Origin: Clostridium putrefaciens
GTDB lineage: Bacteria > Bacillota > Clostridia > Clostridiales > Clostridiaceae
Direction of reading: 5' to 3'
DNA length: 64,000 nt
Assembly: GCF_900461105.1 (NCBI RefSeq)
Contig: NZ_UFWZ01000001.1
Span: 1,302,001 to 1,366,000, forward strand
Shown: piece by piece, positions 26,889 through 36,290 of the stretch
How positions within the stretch are numbered: the stretch's first letter is position 1
Layout of the letters: each line of letters opens with the position of its first letter
Notes under the pieces: model-generated
What the model saw: the letters and a program-made list of their open reading frames with translations, nothing else
The model's database searches: none
What the model was told of the DNA's origin: nothing
Position numbers and translations under genes: made by a program

Positions 26889-27763
26889 TTGGAGAAAATT
26901 ATCTTTTAGAAGAGATGGATATTGACAAGAGAGAAGGGTTTAAAAAGGATTTAAAGGGAAAACCCTATATATCCATAGGAGTTCTATGCCTGATTATATT
27001 AGGCTGCACTTTCCCAAGGATAATGACTAGTTTAGATCCTACTTATATGGACCTTAGTAATATTAATGTGGCCCCAAACAGTACCTTTTATTTTGGTACA
27101 GATTCATTAGGTAGAGATATATTTACTATGATTTGGTATGGTGGCAGAGTGTCTTTACTTATTGGTGTACTTGCTACAGTTATATCAACTACCATTTCAG
27201 TTATATATGGTAGTATTAGTGGTTTTTCATCGGAATTTGTAGATGATATAATGATGAGATTTACTGAAATAGCCCTTAGTATACCGTCCATTTTAATTAT
27301 AATCTTTATTCAAGCAATGATAGGAAAAGCAAATCCAGTATCTATAGCTATTGTAATTGGAATTACTAATTGGATGAATATTTCTAAGATTGTACGAAGT
27401 GAGGTAAGACAAATTAGAAATAATGAGTATATTTTATCCGCAAAATACTCTGGAGGTAAGTTCTTTTATATTTTAAGGAGACACTTGTTACCAAGTTTTA
27501 TTTCATCAATAATGTTTATGGTAGTAACCAATATCGGAAGTGTTATTGCAATAGAATCAACTTTAAGTTTTTTGGGAATAGGACTACCTATTGAAATTAT
27601 ATCATGGGGTAGCATGCTGTCTTTAGCAGAAAAAGCATTATTATCGAATTATTGGTGGATTATATTGATCCCAGGTATATTTTTAGTAATGACATTGGTG
27701 TGTATTACAAACATAGGAAATTATATTAGGAAGAAAAATAATAAAGAATTTAGTAACTTATAA
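26858..27763 (+). CDS. ABC transporter permease, NikC/OppC type
   Basis: A 301-residue permease with an N-terminal cytosolic stretch, first helix near residues 37-53, the motif FGTDSLGRDIFTMIWYGGRVSL, and an EAA loop (ILSAKYSGGKFFYILRRHLLP). It starts at GTG 26858 after GGAGGTG and overlaps the previous gene by 31 bases, so translation is likely coupled. It pairs with the upstream permease to form the channel. Confidence 0.88.
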   Translation: MEQKCSDFEIVGENYLLEEMDIDKREGFKKDLKGKPYISIGVLCLIILGCTFPRIMTSLDPTYMDLSNINVAPNSTFYFGTDSLGRDIFTMIWYGGRVSLLIGVLATVISTTISVIYGSISGFSSEFVDDIMMRFTEIALSIPSILIIIFIQAMIGKANPVSIAIVIGITNWMNISKIVRSEVRQIRNNEYILSAKYSGGKFFYILRRHLLPSFISSIMFMVVTNIGSVIAIESTLSFLGIGLPIEIISWGSMLSLAEKALLSNYWWIILIPGIFLVMTLVCITNIGNYIRKKNNKEFSNL

Positions 27764-27837
27764 AAATATAAAGTGAAATATTAATTACAATATTGTAATT
27801 TAATATAAATTAATTTTACTATATGAGGAGGAAGATT

Positions 27838-29385
27838 ATGAAATTTAATAAGTTGATGATTTTAGGTTGTGCCCTGACTATGTGTATGGGTTTAATGGGG
27901 GGCTGTAATGCTGAAAATAAAATATCATCAAAGGAAAAGGTTTTAGTTTATGGAAGTGGTGACTATTCAAGTATTAATCCAGCATTATATGAGCATGGAG
28001 AAATTAATTCTCTTATTTTCACTGGGCTTACATCTCATGATAAAGATAATAATATTGTTCCATCATTAGCAAAGAGCTGGGACCTTGAAAAAGGTACAAA
28101 TACATATACGTTTAAGTTGAAAGACAATGTTAAATGGCATGATGGAAAAGCTTTTTCTGCAGAGGATGTAAAGTTTACGCTAGAAACAATTATGAATCCT
28201 AAAAATGACTCGGAAATAGCATCAAATTATGAAGATATTAAAGAAATTGAAGTTCAAGATAAAAATACAATAAAAATAAGATTAAAATCACCTAATGTAG
28301 CAATGCTTGATTATTTAACAATAGGTATATTACCAAAGCACCTTTTAGAAGGAAAAGACATTGCAACAGATGAGTTTAATCAATTCCCAATTGGGACAGG
28401 TCCTTTTAAAATGGAAGCTTGGGATAAAGGACAAAGTATTACCCTTGCAAAAAACAAAGATTTCTACGATAAGGAAGCTGAAATTGATAAAATAATCTTT
28501 AAAATTGTGGAAGATACTAAAGCAAGAGCACTTCAATTAAAGTCTGGAGAGCTAGATTTAGCACAGGTTACACCTCATGATGTTGAACAATTTAAAAACA
28601 ATAAAGATTTTCTTGTATATGATATAAAGACATCAGATTATAGAGGGATCATGTATAATTTTAATAGTCCTATGTTTAAAAATAATAAGGGGCTACCAAA
28701 TGCCTTAAGTTATGCTATTGATAGAAAGGCTATTTTAGATAGTGTTGTATTAGGATATGGACAGATAGCTTACTCACCACTTCAGGGCGGAGAATACAAT
28801 AGCACTAATATGGAGAAGTTCAATTATAACCCAGAAAAGGCTAAAGAAATGCTTGAAAATGCAGGCTGGAAGATTTCAACAGATGGCATATATGAAAAGG
28901 GTGGTACTAAATTATCATTTACCACAAACTGTAGTGAGGGAGACCAGGTAAGAATAGATATAGCAAATATCTGTAGTCAACAATTTAAGGAAATTGGTGT
29001 TGATATGAAAGTTGCTGTACTACCTAAAATTGATTGGGAAAACCAAGATGCATTCCTTATTGGTTGGGGAAGTCCTTTTGATCCAGATGATCATACTTAT
29101 AAAGTATTTGGAACAGATAAGGGGAATAATTATAACAGCTATTCAAATGATAAAGTTGATGAGTTATTAATTAAGGCAAGAGAGACAGATGTGAAGGATG
29201 AGAGATTAAAGTATTATAAAGAATTCCAAATGGAACTTTCTAAAGATATGCCATATACATTTATAACTTATATGGATGCATTATATGTTTCAAACCCTAA
29301 GATAAAAGGAGTGACAAAAGAAACAATATTAGGTCATCATGGTGTGGGAATATTTTGGAATGTAACAGATTGGACACTTGAATAA
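27838..29385 (+). CDS. ABC transporter substrate-binding lipoprotein, NikA/OppA type
   Basis: A 515-residue SBP_bac_5 lipoprotein. The signal peptide ends at lipobox LMGGC (Cys near residue 22). Family features include YSSINPALYEHGEINSLIFTGL, KDNVKWHDGKAFSAEDV near residue 95, and the NALSYAIDRKAI hinge region. It captures substrate outside the membrane for the two permeases. ATG 27838 follows AGGAGG; the ATG at 27823 lies upstream of that site. The ligand may be nickel or a nickel chelate (context) or a peptide (family default). Confidence 0.88.
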   Translation: MKFNKLMILGCALTMCMGLMGGCNAENKISSKEKVLVYGSGDYSSINPALYEHGEINSLIFTGLTSHDKDNNIVPSLAKSWDLEKGTNTYTFKLKDNVKWHDGKAFSAEDVKFTLETIMNPKNDSEIASNYEDIKEIEVQDKNTIKIRLKSPNVAMLDYLTIGILPKHLLEGKDIATDEFNQFPIGTGPFKMEAWDKGQSITLAKNKDFYDKEAEIDKIIFKIVEDTKARALQLKSGELDLAQVTPHDVEQFKNNKDFLVYDIKTSDYRGIMYNFNSPMFKNNKGLPNALSYAIDRKAILDSVVLGYGQIAYSPLQGGEYNSTNMEKFNYNPEKAKEMLENAGWKISTDGIYEKGGTKLSFTTNCSEGDQVRIDIANICSQQFKEIGVDMKVAVLPKIDWENQDAFLIGWGSPFDPDDHTYKVFGTDKGNNYNSYSNDKVDELLIKARETDVKDERLKYYKEFQMELSKDMPYTFITYMDALYVSNPKIKGVTKETILGHHGVGIFWNVTDWTLE

Positions 29386-29413
29386 AAAATATAAAATATA
29401 AAATATAAAATGG

Positions 29414-29452
29414 AACTACAAAGTCATTTTACATGATTTTGTAGTTTTTAAT
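29414..29452 (+). terminator. Intercistronic hairpin after the binding-protein gene
   Basis: A 14-bp stem (29414-29427 with 29433-29446) ending in TTTTT separates the binding-protein gene from the ATPase genes. It would let the binding protein be made in excess while some transcription continues. Confidence 0.7.
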
Positions 29453-29466
29453 AGGTAGGTGTGATT

Positions 29467-30483
29467 ATGGAGGATTTGCTAAAGGTAAATAATTTATATG
29501 TAAGTTTTAAAACTAAAGAGGGGGAATTTCAAGCGGTAAGAGATGTTTCTTTTACACTAAAAGAAGGAGAAGTTTTAGCAATACTTGGTGAATCGGGATG
29601 CGGTAAATCTGTATTATCTAAAAGTATATTACATGTGCTCCCAAGTAATGGATTTATAAAAAGCGGAGAGATTATTTTTAATGGAAAAAATATAACAAGC
29701 CTAGCAGAAAAGGATATGGGTAAGGTTAGAGGAAAGGACATATCTATGATATTTCAAGATCCTATGACTTCTTTAAATCCTACCATGTCTATTGGTAATC
29801 AGATTATGGAAGCCATATTAGTTCATGAAAATATGAGTAAGATGGGAGCAAAAAAGAAGAGCATAGAACTTATGGAACTTGTAGGAATAGATTATGTGGA
29901 AAAGAGATTTAACCAATATCCACATCATTTATCTGGAGGAATTGGACAAAGAGTTGTTATTGCAATAGCCCTTGCTTGTGACCCAAAGGTATTGATTGCA
30001 GATGAACCAACCACTGCTTTAGATGTGACTATTCAAGCACAAATATTACAGCTTATCTTAGAATTACAACAAAAAACTAATATATCTGTGATTTTCATAA
30101 CCCATGATTTAGGTGTAGTTGCTAGTTTGGCTCAAAGAATTGCAGTTATGTATGCTGGAAAGATTGTTGAGATAGGTACAGCTAAAGATATCTTTTATGA
30201 TCCAAGACATCCATATACTTGGGCACTTATGTCTTGCTTACCAAAAATAGACTCAGAGGATGAATTTTTAAATTACATAAAAGGGACGCCACCTAATTTA
30301 TTAAACCCTCCAAAAGGTGATGCTTTTGCAAATAGAAACAAGTATGCTTTGAAGATAGATTATTTACTTGAACCACCTATGTTTAAAATAAGTGATACTC
30401 ATAGCGCTGCAACCTGGCTTTTACATAAAAATGCCCCTAAAATAGAGCCTCCTATTAAATTTGAAGAATGTAGAGTGATATAA
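29467..30483 (+). CDS. ABC transporter ATPase, NikD/OppD type
   Basis: A 338-residue nucleotide-binding subunit. Walker A is GESGCGKS (near residue 40). The signature reads LSGGIGQRVVIAIAL, with Ile-Gly where most have Met-Arg. Walker B is VLIADEPTTALD, and a switch His lies in ITHDLGVV. The C-terminal oligopeptide/dipeptide extension is present but lacks its usual Cys cluster. ATG 29467 follows AGGTAGGTG. It is partnered with the adjacent ATPase. Confidence 0.88.
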   Translation: MEDLLKVNNLYVSFKTKEGEFQAVRDVSFTLKEGEVLAILGESGCGKSVLSKSILHVLPSNGFIKSGEIIFNGKNITSLAEKDMGKVRGKDISMIFQDPMTSLNPTMSIGNQIMEAILVHENMSKMGAKKKSIELMELVGIDYVEKRFNQYPHHLSGGIGQRVVIAIALACDPKVLIADEPTTALDVTIQAQILQLILELQQKTNISVIFITHDLGVVASLAQRIAVMYAGKIVEIGTAKDIFYDPRHPYTWALMSCLPKIDSEDEFLNYIKGTPPNLLNPPKGDAFANRNKYALKIDYLLEPPMFKISDTHSAATWLLHKNAPKIEPPIKFEECRVI

Positions 30484-30484
30484 A

Positions 30485-31417
30485 ATGAAAAATGAAAAGA
30501 TATTAGAAGTGAAAAATTTAAAACAATACTTTAAAGTAGATAGAAATACTATAATTAAAGCCGTTGATAATATATCTTTTGATATTTATAAAGGAGAAAT
30601 ATTTGGTTTGATTGGTGAATCAGGATCAGGTAAATCAACTACGGGTAGAAGTATTATCAATATGTATAAACAGACAAGTGGAGAAGTCTATTATAGGGAA
30701 AAGCTTATTTCAGATCCTAAAGTTTATAAGATAGAGCGAAAATTAATAAATAAAAATATGCAAATTATATTTCAAGATTCAACTTCCTCTTTAAATTCAA
30801 GGATGACGGTAAAAGAAATTATTGAGGAACCTCTTATAATTCAAAAACTGTATAAAAAGAAAGAAGAGCGATTAGAGAAGGTTCATAAGTTAATGGATTT
30901 AGTTGGTCTAGATAAAAGCTATAAGGACAAGTACCCCTATGAATGTTCAGGGGGACAGAGGCAACGTATAGGAATTGCAAGGGCCCTTAGCCTTGATCCT
31001 GACTTCATTATTGCCGATGAACCTATTGCATCTTTAGATATTTCAATGCAAGCTCAGATTATTAATTTATTTAAGAAACTTCAAAAAGATAAGGATCTTA
31101 CATGTTTATTTATTTCACATGATTTAGCAATGGTAAGGTATGTCTGTAATAGAGTAGCAGTTATGTATCATGGCAAAATTGTTGAACTTGCTGAAACTAA
31201 GGAACTATATGAAAATCCTATTCATCCTTATACCAAAGCACTATTTTCATCAATACTTGTTCCAAATCCAAGCTGCGAAGGGAAGCCACCTTGTGTTAAG
31301 TATAATGCAGCTATTGATAACTTCGTAAAAGAAGAAGATCAGTTGTTTGAAGTGTCAAAAGGTCACTTTGTTTATGGCCGCGACTCCTATATTACGCAAA
31401 ACTTTAGCAATGGTTAG
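30485..31417 (+). CDS. ABC transporter ATPase, NikE/OppF type
   Basis: A 310-residue nucleotide-binding subunit starting one base after the previous stop. Walker A is GESGSGKST (near residue 43), the signature is CSGGQRQRIGIARAL (Cys replaces the usual Leu), Walker B is FIIADEPIASLD, and the switch is FISHDLAMV. The C-terminus retains the family extension (HPYTKALFSSILVPNP). It is the last gene of the transporter operon. Confidence 0.88.
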   Translation: MKNEKILEVKNLKQYFKVDRNTIIKAVDNISFDIYKGEIFGLIGESGSGKSTTGRSIINMYKQTSGEVYYREKLISDPKVYKIERKLINKNMQIIFQDSTSSLNSRMTVKEIIEEPLIIQKLYKKKEERLEKVHKLMDLVGLDKSYKDKYPYECSGGQRQRIGIARALSLDPDFIIADEPIASLDISMQAQIINLFKKLQKDKDLTCLFISHDLAMVRYVCNRVAVMYHGKIVELAETKELYENPIHPYTKALFSSILVPNPSCEGKPPCVKYNAAIDNFVKEEDQLFEVSKGHFVYGRDSYITQNFSNG

Positions 31418-31840
31418 TGTTTTATAATGTGTTTTTTTAGATTTAATTTTAAATATTTACTTTAATAAAGTTCCTGTTACTAATTCATCTTCAAACACAA
31501 AAAGCCACTATTTATAGAAGATAACTAAAGTACTGGTACAACTATGAGGTGCACTGAAACATCAATTTAATTAATAAATATTTATAATTACCTTCAATTA
31601 TTTTATAGATATCTAATATAGTATTGAGTACTCTTCTTATTAATTAAAAAAATAGTTAATACAACTTGAAAGCATATTCTAGAGTTTTCCACCTTTTTCT
31701 ACAAATTTTGAAGGAGAATTATAGGCGATTACTGAATTATAATAAATAGAATGGTTTAGAAGTAATAATGGAGTTGCGTTAGATGACGTTTACAATGAGT
31801 GCTGATTTAAATGTTCTGTTTAGGATTAATATGAGGTACC
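31418..31840. other. 423-bp non-coding stretch at the island's left edge
   Basis: No credible gene or terminator is seen. It marks the transition from the transporter operon to the IS-rich accessory island and is probably degraded mobile-element DNA. Confidence 0.5.
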
Positions 31841-32201
31841 CGAATAATAAGTTACTCAGCCGGTAAACACAAGGATATACAGATTGCTTATGATGTCTTT
31901 TTAAAAGTTAACTGTAACTTGAGTAATATAAATATATTTTATACTGATAGGGAAAATGAGCTTAGAAACATTCAACATAAAAATATCTCTTAGCAAAAAT
32001 GGGTGCCCTTATGATAACGCTGTTGCAGAAGCAACATATAAAATAATAAAAACTGAACTTGCATATAATAGGGTGTTTAGTAGCTTTGAAGAATTAGAAA
32101 TGGAGTTATTTAATTATGTGAATTGGTATAATAATCATAGAATACATAGATCATTAAACTACATGACACCTGTAGAATATAAATCAAAGATGTCCGAATA
32201 A
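31841..32201 (+). pseudogene. IS3-family transposase OrfB fragment
   Basis: The frame from 31844 reads IISYSAGKHKDIQIAYDVFL and then FYTDRENEL, matching the integrase-core segment that is better preserved in the IS3 copy at 42-43 kb. A frameshift near 31955 joins it to the terminal part SLSKNGCPYDNAVAEA and YNNHRIHRSLNYMTPVEYK. The catalytic Glu region is retained, but the N-terminal half and a working frame are missing. Confidence 0.75.
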
Positions 32202-32305
32202 AATTTGTTTTAAAAAGTATTGAAAATTCAGTATTTTAGTTATATTAATCGAATATATGGTGAGGATGAAATAGATAATGCCGTAATGATTAATGGTTAT
32301 AAAAT

Positions 32306-32608
32306 TTAGTATAGCCTATCTAAGTTTCCCAGAATGCTGATTGCTTTTTTTAGTATTTCTAGTGCGTCCTGTGTGTCCCTTAGTTCTTTGCGTAGTCTTG
32401 CATTTTCTTTTGAGTCATCACTTTGGTAATTACCAGATCCTCTAGTAGGTACTTCTCCATTGTTAGCTCTGGCTTCTTTTGTCCACGTGCATAATGTTGC
32501 TTTGCTTGTTCCTAAATTCTTTGCACAAGCTGTTAATCCTAAATCCTTATGATCTAAATAATACCTTACGGCATCCTCTTTAAACTCTTTTGTAAACTGT
32601 CTACTCAT
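32306..32608 (-). CDS. Orphan IS3-family OrfA (transposase helix-turn-helix subunit)
   Basis: A 100-residue protein beginning MSRQFTKEFKEDAVRYYLDH, with a helix-turn-helix (TACAKNLGTSKATLCTWTKE) and a C-terminal leucine-zipper-like stretch ending ISILGNLDRLY. This is the OrfA type of IS3-family elements. ATG 32608 follows GGAGGG. No matching OrfB follows on the minus strand, so it cannot transpose alone. The DNA of its last codons (GATAGGCTATACTAA) recurs near 41980. Confidence 0.75.
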   Translation of the reverse strand: MSRQFTKEFKEDAVRYYLDHKDLGLTACAKNLGTSKATLCTWTKEARANNGEVPTRGSGNYQSDDSKENARLRKELRDTQDALEILKKAISILGNLDRLY

Positions 32609-32742
32609 GTTAAATCCCTCCATCTTCCTTTATCTTTATTATATATTCTATTTTGGAATTTTTCACTTTCAACTTGTACTATTTATATTCTAGCACCACT
32701 TTCTAAATTTTCTTATAGTATCTAAGATTTTATTTGTAATTG

Positions 32743-32791
32743 AAACACCCATAGATTTGGATAAATCAAATCTATGGGTGTTTTTTTTATG
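32743..32791 (+). terminator. Strong orphan terminator
   Basis: AACACCCATAGATTTG pairs perfectly with CAAATCTATGGGTGTT (about 32744-32759 and 32767-32782), followed by eight T. No intact gene precedes it, so it is a relic of a lost transcription unit. Confidence 0.8.
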
Positions 32792-32946
32792 CTAGTAGAT
32801 AACACATAAACAAAACTATAGCTAGTGATTGTGGAATATTTAAGGGGATAATTCAAAGAACAATAGTAATTCTTTTAGAGGCAAGTTTTGCAAAGAAACA
32901 CAGACGATTTAGAGAAAAAGGATGACAGACTTCAAATCTTTATACA

Positions 32947-33156
32947 TTGGCATACCTTTTTCAAAATAATGAGGATGGGTGTAAAAAAGAGATTAAGGAA
33001 GAAGTAGTAAAGAATAAAGAAAAGCAAAAATTAGATGACTATGAAGAAATAGAAATAGTAAGTTTTTTAGATTATAAAACAAGTAATCAGAGCATGATTA
33101 AAACTAGTAATGATTATGTAATGTTAGAGGCAATAATGAAGCAATTAATGATATAA
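32947..33156 (+). CDS. Doubtful small open frame
   Basis: A 69-codon frame rich in Lys and Glu, with TTG as first start and no ribosome site. It lies between an orphan terminator and a dead phosphopantetheinyl transferase. It may be a scrap of a larger gene, possibly of the lost NRPS cluster, but nothing in it is diagnostic. Confidence 0.2.
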   Translation: MAYLFQNNEDGCKKEIKEEVVKNKEKQKLDDYEEIEIVSFLDYKTSNQSMIKTSNDYVMLEAIMKQLMI

Positions 33157-33194
33157 CAGAATTAAATTATAAAAAATATATAATGAGGCGCTTT

Positions 33195-33360
33195 ATGAAA
33201 ATTTATGCTGTGAAAATTTTAGATATTAGCGAAGAAAAGTTGGATAAGTTATGTTTACTAATTGATTCATAGAAAAAATATAAGATTAAGAAATTTATTA
33301 ATAAAAAGGATTAAATTACGGCATTAATTTCGGAAATATTGATAAGAACGATAATAATTG
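33195..33360 (+). pseudogene. Sfp-type 4'-phosphopantetheinyl transferase remnant
   Basis: The frame gives MKIYAVKILDISEEKLDKL, then TAG, then KKYKIKKFINKKD, TAA, and TALISEILIRTIII. This follows the N-terminal third of Sfp-family enzymes (MKIYA start, the lysine-rich KIKKF-KKED helix and the L-ILIR helix). Two stops and loss of the catalytic C-terminal part make it dead. Sfp enzymes activate carrier domains of NRPSs, and an NRPS remnant lies 8 kb away. Confidence 0.65.
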
Positions 33361-33578
33361 AAACCAAAGGTAATTTTGTTCTAAGGTTCATCGCATTATT
33401 TACAACGTCTTTAGTACTAGAATAAAGCCTAAATCTTTATTTAGGATAAACAGAAGTGATATGTGACTGGTTTCTAAATTTATATAAATAACCAAAGTAA
33501 CGATTTAAATTTGCACGTATCAACTATTTTTAAATTCTACAATTGACTATAATTATAAGTTATTTTATGGAGGATAAT

Positions 33579-34039
33579 ATGAATATTGTTGAGAATAGGT
33601 GTAATATTCAATTGCTAGATTTTTTACAGAAAATGATGAAGATAAATTAAATAATGGAAAGTATGGAGCATTAACACATGCATTGGCAATAATAAAGTAT
33701 GAAAGTAAAACTCTTTTAGCTTTTAATATATGGAGAAAACAATGGGAGTTGCCTACTGGATGTATAGAACAAGGTGAGAATTAAAAACAATGTATTTTGA
33801 GGGAAGTATTGGAAGAAACTTCACAGGAGTTAAATAATATCAAACTATGTGTTATAGTAAAGATTTTTGTAAAATCTGAAAATAGAGTGGAGTATGGAGC
33901 AGTATGGTTAGGAAAAATCTATAATGTCAAGCCCTTTCAGATAAATGATGAGATGGATAAAATTTGCTTTTGGCATTTAAAATGTGATATAGGATACATA
34001 GATGGTATTGATAGAAAGTTAATTGATATTTTATTATAA
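33579..34039 (+). pseudogene. Nudix hydrolase with frameshift and nonsense mutation
   Basis: A good ribosome site (TGGAGGATAAT) leads into MNIVENRCNIQLLDF. A frameshift in a T-run near 33620 moves the coding frame to THALAIIKYESKTLLAFNIW and WELPTGCIEQGEN. A TAA interrupts the Nudix box, which continues as REVLEETSQEL and runs to a stop at 34039. The box residues (G, E, REVLEE) are otherwise intact, so inactivation looks recent. Confidence 0.75.
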
Positions 34040-34357
34040 AGAACATATTTTATGAATGCTAATTTTAAAAAAATTATGCAATATTTATCACAAACTTCAT
34101 GTAATGGTGTTTCAATAACTGAGTTAAAGATATCAATATGAAAAATTTCAGTAAGCAAGTTAAAAAACCTACGAGCTGTTTAAGTTAACTATTAATAAAC
34201 ATAATTACATTCATCCTGCAAATTGATAATTCAAGTGGATATATTTATGTTTCCATATTAGAGCTATATAAAAGCATAGATGCTAGAAAATAAGTTAAAC
34301 GAAGATTTGTGAAATTATGTAAGCAATTAAAAGTAACATATAGATAGGAGGTTACAA
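34040..34357. other. 318-bp non-coding stretch
   Basis: AT-rich sequence between the broken Nudix gene and the HAD gene. It ends in a good ribosome site (TAGGAGGTTACAA). Otherwise nothing is recognised. Confidence 0.5.
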
Positions 34358-34981
34358 ATGTATAAAGAAATTATTTGGAACTTTGATGGAACACTTTTTG
34401 ATACATATCCTAATATGGTTTATGCATTTCAAAGAGCTTTAAAAGATGATGGAATTGAAGAAAATGATGAAGAAATTTTATCACATATGAAAGTGTCAAT
34501 AACACATACGATTGATTTTTATAAGACAAAACACAAAATAAGTGATGAAATGATAATGAGATTTTGTAATTATGAAAAAGAAACTAATGAGGAGCTTATA
34601 AAACCATTTTTAAATGTTAAAGAAATTTGTAGAGATATATATTATTCAGGAAAAAGAAACTATTTATTTACCCATAGAGGAAAATCAGCATTAGGATATC
34701 TAAAGTATCACAATTTATATGGATATTTCAATGATTTTATCACTTCAGATGATGGATTTAGAAAGAAACCTAATCCAGAAGCGATTTTACACCTTGTTAA
34801 AAAATATAAAATTAAAACAGATGAAATATTAATGATAGGGGACAGAGATATTGATATTATTGCAGCACGTAACGCAGGAGTTAAATCATGTCTATTTGAT
34901 CCTGATTCGACTCAAAATATTGATATTGCTGATTATAGTGTAAAATCAATTGAACAACTTTACCAAATGATTGAGTTATAA
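34358..34981 (+). CDS. HAD-IA family phosphatase with nucleophile Asp replaced by Asn
   Basis: A 207-residue HAD-like protein with an intact frame and strong ribosome site. Motif I reads IIWNFDGTLFDTYP: the first Asp of DxDGT, which forms the phospho-enzyme, is Asn here (codon AAC at 34379-34381). Motif II is the LFTHRGKS region, a Lys lies in FRKKPNPEA, and motif IV is MIGDRDIDIIAARNAG. The fold should be intact, but normal phosphatase chemistry is not expected. It is either an early pseudogene or a binding protein. It sits among damaged genes, which favours decay. Confidence 0.8.
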   Translation: MYKEIIWNFDGTLFDTYPNMVYAFQRALKDDGIEENDEEILSHMKVSITHTIDFYKTKHKISDEMIMRFCNYEKETNEELIKPFLNVKEICRDIYYSGKRNYLFTHRGKSALGYLKYHNLYGYFNDFITSDDGFRKKPNPEAILHLVKKYKIKTDEILMIGDRDIDIIAARNAGVKSCLFDPDSTQNIDIADYSVKSIEQLYQMIEL

Positions 34982-35216
34982 TTTAGTTGCGAATAAGGCA
35001 ATAAGAGAGGATTGACCTGGTCAAGCAAAATTGTAACACTAAGTTCAATTGATTTTTAAACATAGCTTATTGAATAAATATAGTATTAGTCAAAGTATTT
35101 ATTGGAGTATGCGAAAACTTCAATAGATAATGTTTTTGGGTTTTTACGAGCATTGAAATAAGATAGCTATGTGTTATGCTCAAATCTAATAAATTTATAT
35201 AATAGGGGTGAAAAAT

Positions 35217-35534
35217 ATGACATGGCCAACACATATAGTTGCTGCTGGTGGATACGTTTTTGATAAGAATGGTAATATTCTTATTGTTAAAACAAAAAAT
35301 AGAGGATGGGATTGTACTGGAGGTCAAATTGAAATAGGTGAAAATATTGAAGAAGGTGTTTTACGAGAAATTTTTGAGGAGAGTGGTGTTAAAGCATCTG
35401 TTAGATGTTTGGTAGGAATATATTCAAATGTAGGAAAAGAGATTTTTTATGACGGGATCACACAAGTTCCTACAAAGGTTATATTTGATTTCGGATTGCT
35501 CCCCCTATTATGGACATTTTCTAACGAATGCTAA
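35217..35534 (+). pseudogene. Nudix hydrolase truncated by an IS fragment
   Basis: Starts at ATG 35217 after AGGGGTGA. VAAGGYVFDKNGNILIVKT and the Nudix box GGQIEIGENIEEGVLREIFEESG are intact. After VPTKVIFDF (about 35495) the sequence changes to unrelated residues and stops at 35534, where minus-strand IS3 transposase sequence begins. About a third of the protein is lost. Confidence 0.75.
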
Positions 35535-35770
35535 CTAATTCATAGATTCCCTTATAAATTGATTTGGACTTATATAGTTTAAGCTCTCATGGATTCTTTC
35601 TTCATTATAGAACTTTATATATTCATCAATAAGTCTGTAGCCATCGGTGAAGTTTTTAATCTCATTCCAAGTTATACATTCCTTAGAAAGTAAAGAATGA
35701 AAAGATTCTATATGTGCATTATAGTAAGGATTAAAATATGAATATAAAGTTAATACAAATGTGTTAATTG
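35535..35770 (-). pseudogene. IS3-family OrfB C-terminal fragment
   Basis: Minus-strand sequence YYNAHIESFHSLLSKECITW, then YIKFYNEERIHESLNYISP, is the end of an IS3-type integrase core including the catalytic Glu (HIESFHS). The rest of the transposase is missing; the frame upstream is unrelated. It abuts the truncated Nudix gene. Confidence 0.7.
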
Positions 35771-36171
35771 GTAAGCTTAAGAACACATTAATTACTATGA
35801 TATCTATAAATAATCCTTGGAAGCGTTCACGCATGTTAAAACATATTGAAGAAGAAATCCAAAGAAATGTTATTCCTATTAGACCTGATAGATCATTTGA
35901 AAGAAAAGAAAATAAATCTACTCAAATGGTAAATAGAATGAATAAAAAAGAGCTCTATAAAAATACACTTATATGTCTATTTGGAAGAATCCTCATTAGG
36001 GTTAGTGAGGGTTTATTTGTCATATTTAAAATTATGAATTTAGCTTTATTAATAATAGTAACTTTGGGAAAAATCCATGGTTTTCCATAGGCTTTTCTAT
36101 CAAGTGATTCTTAGACTTAGGTGGAGTTTGATTATAAGGAATACATCTCTCCATCTGAGTCTTAGAAGAAA
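35771..36171. other. Unassigned remnant sequence
   Basis: A plus-strand frame (35834-36090) reads MLKHIEEEIQRNVIPIRPDR with a charged middle and hydrophobic end. It has no ribosome site and no family I recognise. It is probably mobile-element debris. Confidence 0.3.
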
Positions 36172-36247
36172 TTATCCAGGGGCGTAGCAGCCGTCATCCC
36201 ACACCTTGAAGAGGATAGGGGTGTTACGGATGGTAGCCATCGGATAA
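36172..36247 (+). ncRNA. Candidate structured RNA element (unassigned)
   Basis: This segment is much richer in G and C than its surroundings. TTATCC (36172-36177) pairs with GGATAA (36242-36247), enclosing CATCC/GGATG and CACACC/GGGGTG stems around a GAAGAGGATA loop. GGGGCGTAGC near 36179 resembles the GGGGAGTAGC of yybP-ykoY manganese riboswitches, but the rest of that consensus is not clear. It could be a riboswitch remnant or the structured end of a mobile element. No gene follows it in working order. Confidence 0.3.
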
Positions 36248-36290
36248 AACCACTTTTTGTAAAAATATTGATGACTAGCTTTATGACATT

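Noticed and set aside
36172-36260. Possible tRNA because the segment ends near ACCA and has paired ends
   Set aside because: No T-arm TTCGA motif or anticodon arm can be drawn; the length and loops do not fit a tRNA.
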